DNA of 64,000 bases from Paraniabella defluvii (lineage in GTDB: Bacteria; Bacteroidota; Bacteroidia; Chitinophagales; Chitinophagaceae): NCBI GenBank assembly GCA_019316985.1, contig CP079215.1, positions 3,286,001-3,350,000 on the forward strand. Direction: 5' to 3'. The notes below the pieces were generated by a model that searched no databases, was not told the DNA's origin, and worked only from the letters and a program-made list of their open reading frames with translations. Of the stretch, positions 9,539 through 19,682 are shown piece by piece (positions within the stretch are counted from its first letter, which is position 1; each line of letters starts with the position of its first letter). Both the position numbers and the translations under genes were made by a program.

Positions 9539-11573
9539 ATGAAAACCAATAATAAATTGTTTCAGGCCAGCCTGGTGAAAGAAGCCCTGAAACAATCCTT
9601 TATCAAATTAAGCCCGGCAAAAATGTTTCGCAATCCTGTAATGTTTACCGTATGGGTAGGTGCCCTGGTAATGGCCGGGGTGTGTATTTGGATTGCAACC
9701 GGTGAGCAGGACCAGGGAAGCCTTACTTATAATATCGTAGCCAACTGCAGTGCTGTTGATTACATTGCTGTTTGCCAATTTTGCTGAAGCGATTGCAGAA
9801 GCAAGAGGTAAGGCCCAGGCTGATAGTTTGCGTAAGACCCGCGAAGAAACACCTGCACGCCTGATCCAGCCGGTGGGAGAGATGTACGTAAACGAGATTA
9901 AAATAATTTCCTCTTCGCAACTTAAAAAAGGCGATGTCTTTCTTTGCGAAGCCGGAGATATTATTCCCTCAGATGGAGAAATTATTGAAGGATTGGCTAC
10001 TATTGATGAAAGTGCTATTACGGGCGAAAGTGCACCCGTGATCAGGGAAGCGGGTGGCGATAAAAGCAGCGTTACCGGTGGCACCAAAGTATTGTCGGAT
10101 AAGATCAAGGTTAAAGTAACTACCGAGGCAGGCGAAAGCTTCCTCGATAAAATGATCGCCCTGGTTGAGGGCGCCAGCAGGCAGAAAACACCTAACGAGA
10201 TTGCATTGACCATTTTGTTGGCGGGCTTTACGCTGGTGTTTATCATCGTGACCGTTACTTTAAAACCGTTTGGCGATTACGCAAAAACACCTATTACGAT
10301 AGCGGCTTTCATTTCCCTGTTTGTATGCCTGATCCCTACTACCATTGGAGGCTTATTGTCTGCTATTGGTATTGCCGGTATGGACAGGGCCTTAAGAGCT
10401 AACGTGATCACCAAGAGCGGTAAAGCGGTAGAAACAGCGGGCGATATTGATGTATTGCTGTTGGATAAAACGGGTACCATTACCATCGGTAACAGAAAGG
10501 CTACAAATTTTCACCCGGTTGATGGCGTAACAAAGGAGCAGTTTATAAAAGCAGTTGTATTGAGCTCTGTGGCCGACGAAACGCCCGAGGGTAAGTCGAT
10601 CATTGAACTGGCAGGTGTTGATGTGAAAGCGTACCAGGTGCCTGATGCACAGTATATACAGTTTACAGCAGAAACGAGGAGCTCCGGAATTAATTATGAG
10701 GGAAACCAGATCCGTAAAGGCGCTGCAGATGCGATCCGCAAACTGGTAGAAAGCTGGTAATTCATTTCCCGGCGACGCAGTAAAAAATGTACAGATGATA
10801 TCCAGTAACGGTGGAACGCCATTGGTGGTTGCAGAGAATAACCGGGTAATGGGTGTAGTAGAGCTGCAGGATATCATCAAGCCAGGTATACAGGAACGTT
10901 TTGAACGTTTACGTAAAATGGGTATTAAAACCGTAATGGTAACGGGTGATAATCCGTTAACAGCAAAGTACATTGCCGGAAAAGCAGGCGTTGATGATTT
11001 CATAGCAGAAGCAAAGCCGGAAGATAAAATGAATTATATCCGCAAAGAGCAGTCGGAGGGCCGTTTGGTAGCCATGATGGGTGACGGAACCAATGATGCG
11101 CCTGCGCTGGCACAGGCAGATGTAGGTGTAGCGATGAACAGCGGTACCCAGGCCGCAAAGGAGGCCGGTAATATGGTGGATCTGGATAATGATCCTACCA
11201 AGCTGATCGAGGTAGTTGAAATAGGCAAGCAGCTTTTAATGACAGAGGTACATTGACCACCTTTAGTATAGCTAATGATGTGGCTAAGTACTTTGCTATC
11301 GTTCCGGCGCTGTTTATTGCTTCCATCCCGGCATTGCAGGGCTTGAATATTATGAACCTGCATTCTCCTGAAACTGCGATACTTTCAGCGGTGATCTTTA
11401 ACGCTATTATCATACCCCTGTTGATACCATTAGCGCTGAGAGGCGTTGCCTATAAGCCTATTGGAGCGAGCGCCCTGCTTAGAAGGAACCTGCTGGTATA
11501 CGGCCTGGGCGGCATTGTTGTGCCTTTTGTAGGAATTAAACTGATCGATATGATCGTTTCTGTCTTTATCTAA
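9539..11573 (+). CDS. kdpB: KdpB, P-type ATPase catalytic subunit (frameshifted)
   Basis: KdpB hydrolyses ATP to drive K+ uptake. P-type ATPase motifs are all present: TGES in the actuator loop, the phosphorylated Asp in [12 protein letters not shown], nucleotide-binding-domain residues in [11 protein letters not shown], and [21 protein letters not shown]. The assembled length of about 678 residues is normal. Breaks near 9755, 10760 and 11245 split it into four pieces that overlap or nearly touch. It starts at ATG 9539 and is followed by kdpC after 19 bases. No active-site residue is altered, so the gene is probably functional in the organism. Confidence 0.95.
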
Positions 11574-11592
11574 TTCTCTAAATAATTATAAA

Positions 11593-12152
11593 ATGAAAGA
11601 AAGTATAATGCCTGCTATCAGGCTTACGCTGGTGTGCCTTGTTTTTTCTGCGGCATTTATACACTGCTGGTTTTAGGACTGGCGCAGCTTACGCCCGGTA
11701 AAGGCGGTGGGCAAACGATTAACGAAAAGGGCAAAAAATATTACGTCAACGTTGGACAAAAAATTACAGATGACCGGTACTTCTGGTCGAGGCCTTCTGC
11801 GGTGGATTACAACGCGGCCGGTGCTGCGGGGAGCAATAAAGGTCCTTCCAACCCCGACTATTTAAAAACCGTTCAGCAACGCATCGATACTTTCCTGGTA
11901 CACAATCCCGGAATTCAGAAAGCAGATATACCCTCAGACCTGGTTACCGCCAGCGGGAGCGGTCTTGATCCGCATATTTCTGTGCAGGCAGCCCGGATAC
12001 AGGTAAAAAGAATTGCGGTAATACGGGGCATCGATGAAAGCAGGCTGCAACAGCTGTTGAAACAAAGTATTGAAAAGCCGCTGCTCGGTTTATTGGGAAC
12101 GGAAAGAATCAATGTTTTAAAGCTGAACATAGCATTGGACCAGTTAAAATAA
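11593..12152 (+). CDS. kdpC: KdpC, accessory subunit of the K+ ATPase (frameshifted)
   Basis: KdpC is a single-pass inner-membrane subunit that supports ATP binding and complex assembly. The product of about 186 residues has an N-terminal helix, then the family motifs YFWSRPSAVDYNAAGAAGSN, DLVTASGSGLDPHIS and RVIRGI-like RIAVIRGIDESRLQQLL. One base is missing near 11645 inside the membrane helix. It begins at ATG 11593 (MKESIMPAIRLTL). The porin gene follows after 24 bases, so the operon continues. Confidence 0.93.
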
Positions 12153-12176
12153 TTAAACAGAAAAAAAAGATCGAAG

Positions 12177-13253
12177 ATGAAAAAGTTTGTAATCGCCGGC
12201 ATGCTGCTGGCTGGTATGGACGGATTCGCACAGGATGATAGCACGCGGTCCTCGCTAACGATCAGCGGGTACCTGGAAGCTTATTATACCTACGACCTGG
12301 CGCGCCCTTCCCATCACAACAGGCCTTCATTTATATACTCGCATAATCGTCATAATGAAGTAAACCTGAACCTGGGTTTCATTAAAGCAGCCTATCACAA
12401 AAACAATGTAAGAGCAAACCTGGCTTTGGCAACCGGTACTTACATGAATGCCAATTACGCGGCGGAGCCTGGTGTGCTGAGGCATATTTATGAAGCTAAT
12501 GCCGGTATTAAATTATCCCGTCGTAAAGAGATATGGATCGATGCTGGTGTGCTACCATCCCACCTGGGTTTTGAAAGCGCCGTGGGGAGGGATAACTGGA
12601 CCCTGACCCGGAGCCTTTTTGCCGAAAATTCACCCTACTTTGAAACCGGCGCCAGGCTCTCTTATGCTACCGGTAATGGTAAATGGTTCCTGAGCGGACT
12701 GGTACTAAACGGATGGCAACGGATACAAAGAATAGATGGCAATAATACACCGGCGTTCGGGCACCAGGTGACTTACAAACCTAATGACAGGTTAACCATT
12801 AATAGCAGCTCTTTTATTGGTAACGATAAGCCCGATAGCGTTAAGCAGATGCGTTACTTTCATAATCTCTACGGTATATTCCAGCTTACAGACCAGTGGG
12901 GCATTACGGCTGGCCTGGATATGGGAACTGAACAAAAAGCAAAGGGAAGTAATCGTTATAATACCTGGTACACGCCCGTTATGATCGTCAGGCTAAGCCC
13001 GGCGCCTAAACATAGTATTGCAGCCAGGGGAGAATATTACCAGGACAAAGACGGTGTAATTATTGCAACTGATACATCTGATGGCTTTAAAACCTGGGGC
13101 TATTCGCTCAACTACGATTTTCTTGTACTACCCAATGCGCTCTGGCGCACAGAGGCACGCGGTTTTTCATCAAAGGAGAAGATCTTTGTAAAAGGAAATG
13201 AGCCATCTTACCATAATTATTTTATCACCACTTCAATAGCTGTTGCTTTTTAA
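12177..13253 (+). CDS. Outer-membrane beta-barrel porin of the kdp operon
   Basis: An intact 358-residue protein with a signal peptide (MKKFVIAGMLLAG ... FAQ) and alternating beta-strand pattern ending in a terminal Phe (ITTSIAVAF), as required for outer-membrane insertion. It resembles the putative beta-barrel porin-2 (BBP2) class. Its place between kdpC and the KdpD-like gene, with its TAA sharing one base with the next ATG, suggests that it lets K+ or another ion cross the outer membrane when Kdp is induced. That role is inferred from context. Confidence 0.82.
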   Translation: MKKFVIAGMLLAGMDGFAQDDSTRSSLTISGYLEAYYTYDLARPSHHNRPSFIYSHNRHNEVNLNLGFIKAAYHKNNVRANLALATGTYMNANYAAEPGVLRHIYEANAGIKLSRRKEIWIDAGVLPSHLGFESAVGRDNWTLTRSLFAENSPYFETGARLSYATGNGKWFLSGLVLNGWQRIQRIDGNNTPAFGHQVTYKPNDRLTINSSSFIGNDKPDSVKQMRYFHNLYGIFQLTDQWGITAGLDMGTEQKAKGSNRYNTWYTPVMIVRLSPAPKHSIAARGEYYQDKDGVIIATDTSDGFKTWGYSLNYDFLVLPNALWRTEARGFSSKEKIFVKGNEPSYHNYFITTSIAVAF

Positions 13254-14377
13254 TGGCAGATAGTAGTCATACCGCTCAACATTTTCTCGATCTCATCAGG
13301 AAGTCGAGGAGGGGAAAGTTTAAAGTATATATTGGCATGAGCGCCGGTGTGGGTAAAACTTACCGCATGTTACAGGAAGCACATGCGCTGCTGAGAAATG
13401 GCGTGGATGTTCAGATCGGGTATATTGAAACTCATAACAGGAAAGAAACACATGCTTTGCTGGATGGGCTGCCTGTCATTCCCAGGCGGAAGCTTTTTTA
13501 TAAGGGTAAGGAGTTGGAGGAGCTGGATATGCAGGCGGTAATCAACCTTCGCCCGGAAGTGGTTATTATAGATGAGCTGGCACATACCAATATTGAAGGA
13601 AGCAAAAATACCAAGCGCTGGCAGGATGTAATGGATATACTCGAAGCTGGCATCAATGTAATCAGCGCCGTGAATATCCAGCATATAGAGAGCCTTAATG
13701 ACGAAATAAAGGAGATTACCCAGGTAGAAGTAAAAGAACGTATACCCGATAGTGTATTGAATAAAGCCGATGAGGTAGTGAATATCGACCTTACTGCCGA
13801 CGAATTAATTACACGCTTAAAGGAAGGAAAAATATACGAGGCCGCAAAGATAGAAGCGGCATTGAATAATTTTTTCAGGAGCGATCATATACTACAGTTA
13901 AGAGAACTGGCACTGAAGGAAGTAGCATCTCACGTGGAGCATAAAGTGGAGAGCGAAGTAACCAAAGTAAATGCTTTGCGGCATGAGCGCTTTATGGCTT
14001 GTATTGGAACCAATGAGAAAACGGCCAGGCTGGTGATCCGCAAAACGGCCCGCCTCGCTAACTACTACCACAGTAAATGGTACCTGTTGTATGTACAAAC
14101 ACCACGTGAAAGTGCAAGCAGGATTGCGTTAGACAAACAGCGCCATCTTATTAATAATTTTAAGCTGGCAACAGAGCTGGGCGCTGAGATCATCCGGGTA
14201 GAAGCAAGCAATGTGGCAAGAGCCATTATGGAACAATGCGAAGAACGGAAAATCACAACGGTTTGTATTGGTAAACCCCATTTTTCTTTATTCGGTATTA
14301 TTATTTCTACAAGTACCTTCCAGGCTCTGTTGAATAAGTTGTCTTGCAATAATATCGATCTTGTAATTTTATCGTAG
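13253..14377 (+). CDS. kdpD: KdpD-like sensor module without kinase domain
   Basis: This intact 374-residue protein has only the cytoplasmic N-terminal part of KdpD: the KdpD domain with Walker A GMSAGVGKT (28-36) and Walker B VVIIDELAHTN, then a universal-stress-protein-like domain (HERFMACIGTNEKTARLVI to the end). The four membrane helices and histidine kinase core of classical KdpD (about 890 residues) are absent. The next gene supplies a separate membrane kinase, so sensing and phosphotransfer are split over two proteins. Known KdpD input domains respond to K+, ATP or c-di-AMP; the ligand here is unknown. Start ATG 13253 overlaps the porin stop codon. Confidence 0.9.
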   Translation: MADSSHTAQHFLDLIRKSRRGKFKVYIGMSAGVGKTYRMLQEAHALLRNGVDVQIGYIETHNRKETHALLDGLPVIPRRKLFYKGKELEELDMQAVINLRPEVVIIDELAHTNIEGSKNTKRWQDVMDILEAGINVISAVNIQHIESLNDEIKEITQVEVKERIPDSVLNKADEVVNIDLTADELITRLKEGKIYEAAKIEAALNNFFRSDHILQLRELALKEVASHVEHKVESEVTKVNALRHERFMACIGTNEKTARLVIRKTARLANYYHSKWYLLYVQTPRESASRIALDKQRHLINNFKLATELGAEIIRVEASNVARAIMEQCEERKITTVCIGKPHFSLFGIIISTSTFQALLNKLSCNNIDLVILS

Positions 14378-14398
14378 AGTCGAATAAATTCATGCGCA

Positions 14399-16133
14399 AT
14401 GAAGATTAAAGCAAAGTTGACAATCGGGGTAGGATTATTATTCCTGATGATCTTACTGCTGGCATTGATCAGCGGCAGGTATATATACCAGTTAAAGGCA
14501 GACACGGCTAATATTTTAAAAGCCAATTACAATACACTGGAATACGGACGGAATATGCTGCTGTCGCTGGAAGATGTGGCTACTGACTCAACGGCGCTGG
14601 TAGCTTTTGCCCGGAATCTGCGGCAACAACAGCAAAATGTAACCGAACCCGGAGAAAAAGAAACCACGCAACGGATCGCGGATCATTTTGCTGAATTACA
14701 AAAATCTTCCGATAAGGAGTCGCTGAAATCATTCATACGCAAAGATATTTCGGAGCTAATGCGCCTGAATATGGAAGCGATAGAACGAAAAAGCGAGTTG
14801 GCTACCAGCACATCGCAGAGTGCCATTGTAGTGATTTCTATAGTAGGCACGCTTTGTTTTATAATTGCATTTGTGTTATTGGTGAACCTGCCCTCCAATA
14901 TCGCTAATCCTATCAGGCAGCTTACCGCAAGTATCAGGCAAATAGCCGACCAAAACTATGATCAGCGCGTACATTTCGATAAAAACAATGAGTTTGGCGA
15001 ATTAGCGCGCTCATTTAATATAATGGCTGAGAAGCTGCAGGAGTATTCGGATAGCAAGCTGGATAAGATATTGAAAGGAAAGAAGAGGATAGAAGCCCTG
15101 ATTAATAACATGCACGATGCGGTGATAGGCATTAATGAAAAAGAAAAGTGCTTTTTGCCAATGATGAGGCGCTCCGGCTAACAGGGTTGCAAAGAGATGA
15201 TCTGGTGGGGAAAAACATCCAGGATATGGCCGTTCAGAACGACCTGGTAAGGCTTATAGCCAGGGCTATTTTGCAGCCGGGCGACCTGTCTGGTAACCAA
15301 CCCATTAAAATATATGCCAACAGGAAAGAAAGTTATTTTGAAAAAGAAATTGTAGATATCAATATTACTCCAACCGGTGAAAGCCACTCTCAGTTTATCG
15401 GGCAGGTAATTATCCTGAAAAATATTACGCCGTTTAAAGAGCTCGATATTGCCAAAACCAATTTTATTGCAACCGTATCCCATGAATTAAAAACGCCGAT
15501 ATCGTCTATCAAAATGGGCCTCCAGCTCCTGGGGAACAAACAGGTAGGTGATTTAAATGATGAACAGCAATCGTTGGTGGAAGGCATTAGTGAAGATGCC
15601 GGCCGACTATTGAAAATAACCAGCGAATTGCTGAATATGACCCAGGCCGAAAGCGGTATGATACAAATAAATATGACAGCCACACCTGTTGAAGAAATCG
15701 TTAATTATGCTTTACAGGCTACTAAAGTTGCTGCTGAGCAAAAACCCGTTACAATACAAGCACTGTTTGCGACGGACCTGTCCCCGGTTTTAGCCGATAG
15801 CGAAAAAACAGCCTGGGTATTAACTAACTTAATATCCAATGCCATCCGATATACGCATCGTAATGATGCGGTGGAGCTCAGCGTTGAGCAAAAGAACAGC
15901 AAATGGTCTTTTCTGTAAAAGATCATGGTCCTGGAATTGCTCCTGAATTTTTGGAGAAAATATTTGACCGTTACTTCCGTATGCCCCAGGAAAAAGCGGA
16001 AGGTACCGGGCTCGGACTTACTATTTGTAAGGAGTTTATAGAAGCCCAGGGCGGAGTACTATCTGTAAGCAGTGATTGGGGCCTGGGAAGCTGTTTTGCA
16101 TTTACATTAAATATAGCGGAACCCGCTGCTTAA
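14399..16133 (+). CDS. Membrane histidine kinase with HAMP and PAS domains (frameshifted)
   Basis: The product of about 578 residues has a first membrane helix (LTIGVGLLFLMILLLALISG), a periplasmic four-helix-like segment, a second helix near residue 145, HAMP (ANPIRQLTASIRQIADQNY), PAS, the phospho-acceptor His in ATVSHELKTPISSIK, and ATP-binding G boxes (GTGLGLTICKEF). It should autophosphorylate and pass phosphate to a response regulator. No KdpE-type regulator is in the operon; the NtrC-type protein at 4851 is the nearest candidate. Breaks occur near 15150 and 15915. The stop codon merges into a 19-A run at 16132-16150. Confidence 0.9.
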
Positions 16134-16185
16134 AAAAAAAAAAAAAAAAATATGAAAGATGTTAACAGGAATGTAAAAAACACTG

Positions 16186-16193
16186 TATATTTG
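16186..16193 (+). promoter_or_regulatory. Promoter -7 element of the sulfur-scavenging operon
   Basis: TATATTTG is an exact TAnnTTTG match. Transcription would start near 16200, leaving a leader of about 350 bases before the SusC gene that contains the Cys-rich peptide. A TGTTAACA-like palindrome around 16159-16167 lies where a -33 element or activator site would be. Confidence 0.5.
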
Positions 16194-16256
16194 TCTACTT
16201 AAATTATAGACTAATAGCTGTTAACCACCGGCAGCTGATATCTAAACTAAAATATA

Positions 16257-16361
16257 ATGACTAAGCTAGTAAACCTTGTGACTGGTTCACAGATCGGCCA
16301 TGTCTTTGGCCGGGTGGTGTGTTCAAATTCTATAAATGCCGTTGTTTGTTGCTGTTGTTAG
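16257..16361 (+). CDS. 34-residue leader peptide ending in four cysteines
   Basis: ATG 16257 opens a 34-codon frame beginning MTKLVNLVTGSQ, with FGRVVCSN in the middle, and ending VVCCCC directly before TAG (16359-16361). The four Cys codons (TGT TGC TGT TGT, 16347-16358) immediately before the stop are the signature of an amino-acid-sensing leader: ribosomes would stall there when charged tRNA-Cys is scarce. It lies alone in the 5' leader of an operon for sulfated substrates. No signal peptide is present, and the peptide itself need not have a function. Cys-rich leader peptides controlling sulfur genes are known from other phyla such as mycobacteria; that this one works the same way is inferred from position and codons. 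Confidence 0.75.
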   Translation: MTKLVNLVTGSQIGHVFGRVVCSNSINAVVCCCC

Positions 16362-16538
16362 GTAACATCTAAGTGGTATCACCTCGATATTCAAATCTTG
16401 CTGCAATCAGCAAAGGGCATTTCTATACCTGTCACTGTAATCGGTGGTTGGTTATAGCGGCGGTGCGGAGTGCCTTTTGCTGATTATTACAATCGTCTTT
16501 AATCTAAATCATCAACCCGTGTACGATCGGCCAGGGCC

Positions 16539-16543
16539 GGAGG
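16539..16543 (+). promoter_or_regulatory. Strong Shine-Dalgarno sequence before SusC
   Basis: GGAGG is complementary to the CCTCC at the 16S 3' end in this window and sits seven bases before ATG 16551. Such strong sites are uncommon in Bacteroidota. The surrounding GCCGGA could pair with TCCGGC at 16566-16571, which would hide the site. Confidence 0.45.
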
Positions 16544-16550
16544 ATTTGTT

Positions 16551-19500
16551 ATGTCCCTAATACCGTCCGGCATAAAATTCAAAACAAAAATGTATACAAG
16601 AGCAAACCAGTTTTTACTACACATAATATATGGATGGTTATTACTTGCAATAGCTTTGCCGGCGCAGGCTCAAACACCCGCAACTATTAATTCCGTTCTT
16701 GAAGGTACCGTAGTAGATGAAACAACCAATCTTCCTCTGGACGGAGCTAACATCAATATAGAAGGTACCACCAACCAGGCAACTACTAATGAGAGGGGAC
16801 AATTTGTATTACGTACAGGCCAGAAATTTCCTTACAACATTATCATTACATTTATCGGATACGATAAGAAAGTGGTACTCGCAGGCGGATCGCCTGTTTC
16901 GGTGAGGTTAAAGCCCGCGGGTAACGCGCTGGAAGATGTGGTGGTAGTGGGATATGGTACGCAAAAGAAAACAGAACTTACCGGTGCTGTAAGCTCTGTT
17001 TCGCAAACAGCGATCAGGCAGCCGCTCAGTTCTATTGACCAGGCATTGAAAGGCGCTTCATCGGGCGTTCAGGTAACACAAACCTCCGGGCAGCCTGGCG
17101 GTGGCGTGAGCATTCGCATAAGAGGGGATCGTCAGTGCAGGGCGGAAATGAACCTTTATATGTAATTGATGGTTTCCCCGTTTATAACAGCAGCAATACC
17201 ACAGGCGTTACAAGGGGCGCCAATGTGAATCCGCTAGCAGGTATTAATCCTGCTGATATCGATCGTATTGATATACTTAAAGATGCGGCAGCAACGGCTT
17301 TATGGTTCGCGCGGCGCTAATGGGGTGGTGATCATTACTACTAAAAAGGAAGCCCGCGTAAAAGCTCCATCAGCTACGAAGGATCATTCGGTATTCAGAA
17401 TGTTCAAAAGAAAATCGACGTCCTGAATGCAAAGGAGTTTGCTGTATTGAGAAATGAAGTGCTGTTTGACAGCCGGCCTGCCGGCGGACCGTTTCAATAC
17501 CTGACGCAACAGCAAATAGATGCGTTAGGTGAAGGAACCAACTGGCAGGATGAAGCGTTTCAAACGGCGCCGATGCAGAATCACCAGATTTCAGTTGCTG
17601 GAGGAAGCAACACTACACAGTATTTCTTATCTGGAAACTATAACCTCCAGGAAGGTATAGTAAAAAATACCGATTTTTCCAGAATTGCCATCCGGGCTAA
17701 TGTAAATGCGAAGCCGGTGAGCAAGCTTACCATCAGTGCTAATATTACTGCCAGTAAGGCTGACGCTAATGTTGCGCCGGCGGGCATCATTGGTTCGTTG
17801 TTAATTATGCCTCCTACGGCTACTATATACGAGCCCGATGGAAGCTACACTTTGAGAAATCCTTTTGAAAACATTTTTGCCAATCCTATTGCTACTCTTA
17901 ATGAAACCCGTAATAAGCTTACCAGCATCAGGTTTCTTGGAACAGGTTATGCAGAATATGAATTGGTAAAGGGCCTGAAAGCGAAGGTGCTTTTAGGAAC
18001 AGATATCAATAATGACAAGGAAAAATACTATGTTCCTTCTACTATTTACGAAGGCGCTACCACCGGCGGACAAGCTTCGTTAGGAAACGCAACCACCTAC
18101 TCCTGGTTAAACGAAAATACGCTTACCTATTTAAAAGAATTCGGCAAGCATTCATTAACAGCATTGGTTGGGTTTACACAGCAGGAGTCTGCAAATGAGA
18201 GCTTCACAGCAGGCAGCCAGGCATTTGTTACAGATGATCTCAGCTATAATAACCTCGAAAGCGGCTCTGTATTAATAAGACCTACTTCTAATACTTTTAA
18301 CTGGGTTTTGCACTCATACCTGTCGCGTGTAAGTTATAATTATAACGGCCTTTATTATCTTACAGCCAGCATCAGGCGCGATGGTTCTTCTCGGTTTGGC
18401 CGAAATAATAAATGGGGAAATTTTCCTCCTTATCTGCGGCCTGGAACATCAGCAATGAAAGTTTTTTTGAAAGACTTCGCAATGCTGTCAGCGATCTTAA
18501 GTTCAGGGCCAGCTTTGGTACAACCGGCAACCTGGAAATAGGGCAGTACCAGTCGCTCGCTACTCTTTATACGCTTAATTATCTGTTCGGGGCAATATCA
18601 TCAATGGTTTTGCGCCTCAGCGGATTGCTAATGATAACCTGGGGTGGGAAAAAACATACCAGTATAACGCAGGACTGGATCTGGGTTTTTGGCGCAACAG
18701 GCTGAGCTTATCTATCGATGCCTATTATAAAAAAACGACCGACCTGCTCTTAAATGTTGAAATACCCTGGACAACCGGTTATGCCAGTTCCTTGCAAAAC
18801 TTCGGATCAGTAGAAAACAAAGGGCTGGAGCTGGGGCTGAAGAGTAAAAATATTGCCGGGCATTTTGTTTGGAACAGCGACCTGAATATTTCGTTCAATC
18901 GCAATAAAGTGGCCAAGATCGGTAACAATGCGCAATCGTATGTATCGGGTAACTATATTATACAGGTGGGTAAACCACTGGGAACCTTTTATGGTACCGT
19001 AACCGATGGCATTCTTCAAACAGGTGAAGAAACGCAGAAAGGCAAATTTACCGGTAATGCTACTCCCAAGGCCGGCGACCGGTTATATAAAGACATCAAT
19101 GGGGACGGCACCTTTACAACAGCAGCCGACCGAACCATTATAGGCAATGCACAGCCTGATTTTATTTTCGGGTTTATCAATACCTTTTCATGGAGAGGTT
19201 TCGATCTGTCTGTATTTCTGCAAGGAACTTATGGCAACCAAATTATCAATAGCAACAGGCAAACCCTTGAGATGTTTACCGGGCAGCAAAATGCGTCAGT
19301 TATAGCACTGGAAAGGTGGACGTCTCAGAATCCCTCAGCAACCATCCCCGGGCGAAACTGGATCCTGCACCTGTCTTCTCCGACCGGTTTGTTGAAGATG
19401 GTTCCTTTTTGCGTGTAAAAGACGTAACCCTAGGCTACGCGCTTCCGGCTTCCTTGCTGGACAAGATCCGTATCTCGGCTGTGAGTTTTTATGTTACAGC

Positions 19501-19639
19501 ACAAAACCTGCACACGTTTACCCGGTACACCGGGTTTGATCCGGAAGTTACTTCAGGCAATAATGTGTCGCCGGGTACCGATTCAGGGATCTATCCATTA
19601 GCTAAAAGTGTAGTTGCCGGACTGAGAATAACTCTGTAA
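16551..19639 (+). CDS. SusC/RagA-type TonB-dependent outer-membrane receptor (frameshifted)
   Basis: This outer-membrane importer of about 1,020 residues works with the following SusD. In order: signal peptide (WLLLAIALPAQAQ), a carboxypeptidase-regulatory-like domain (LEGTVVDETTNLPLDGAN), the SusC signature VVVGYGTQKKTELTGAVSSV, the plug (NEPLYVIDGFPVYN, DIDRIDILKDAAATAL) and the barrel ending in VVAGLRITL. About six single-base breaks (near 17130, 17310, 17350, 18450, 18710, 19340) split it. Either ATG 16551, with the GGAGG site, or ATG 16590 (MYTRANQFLLH) could be the start; the latter gives a more usual signal peptide. Sulfatases and a poly-Cys leader in the same operon suggest import of sulfated organic substrates. 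Confidence 0.92.
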
Positions 19640-19682
19640 TACTAAACCGAGGCGACTGCAAACGTTGCCTGATAAAAATATA

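Larger units (their letters stand above)
16224..16550 (+). promoter_or_regulatory. Structured leader RNA with competing stems (putative cysteine attenuator)
   Basis: ACCACCGGC (16224-16232) can pair with GCCGGGTGGT inside the leader ORF (16309-16318, one bulge) or, through AACCACCG (16223-16230), with CGGTGGTT at 16442-16449. TTGCTG/CAGCAA (16398-16413) is a tight hairpin, while ATCAGCAAAGGGCA (16406-16419) can pair instead with TGCCTTTTGCTGAT (16471-16484), enclosing about 50 bases. The first two stems and the last two are mutually exclusive, as expected of an attenuator or translation switch. The 9-base GATCGGCCA occurs at 16292 and again at 16525, beside the GGAGG at 16539-16543. No classical U-tract terminator is visible, so control of SusC translation or Rho access is as likely as intrinsic termination. 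Confidence 0.5.

Noticed and set aside
9608..10246. Long minus-strand ORF (212 codons) inside kdpB
   Set aside because: Shadow frame of kdpB; kdpB motifs are read on the plus strand over the same bases.
16201..16550. SAM or cobalamin riboswitch in the leader of the sulfatase operon
   Set aside because: The core motifs of these riboswitches are absent; the poly-Cys ORF and pairing stems explain the leader better.
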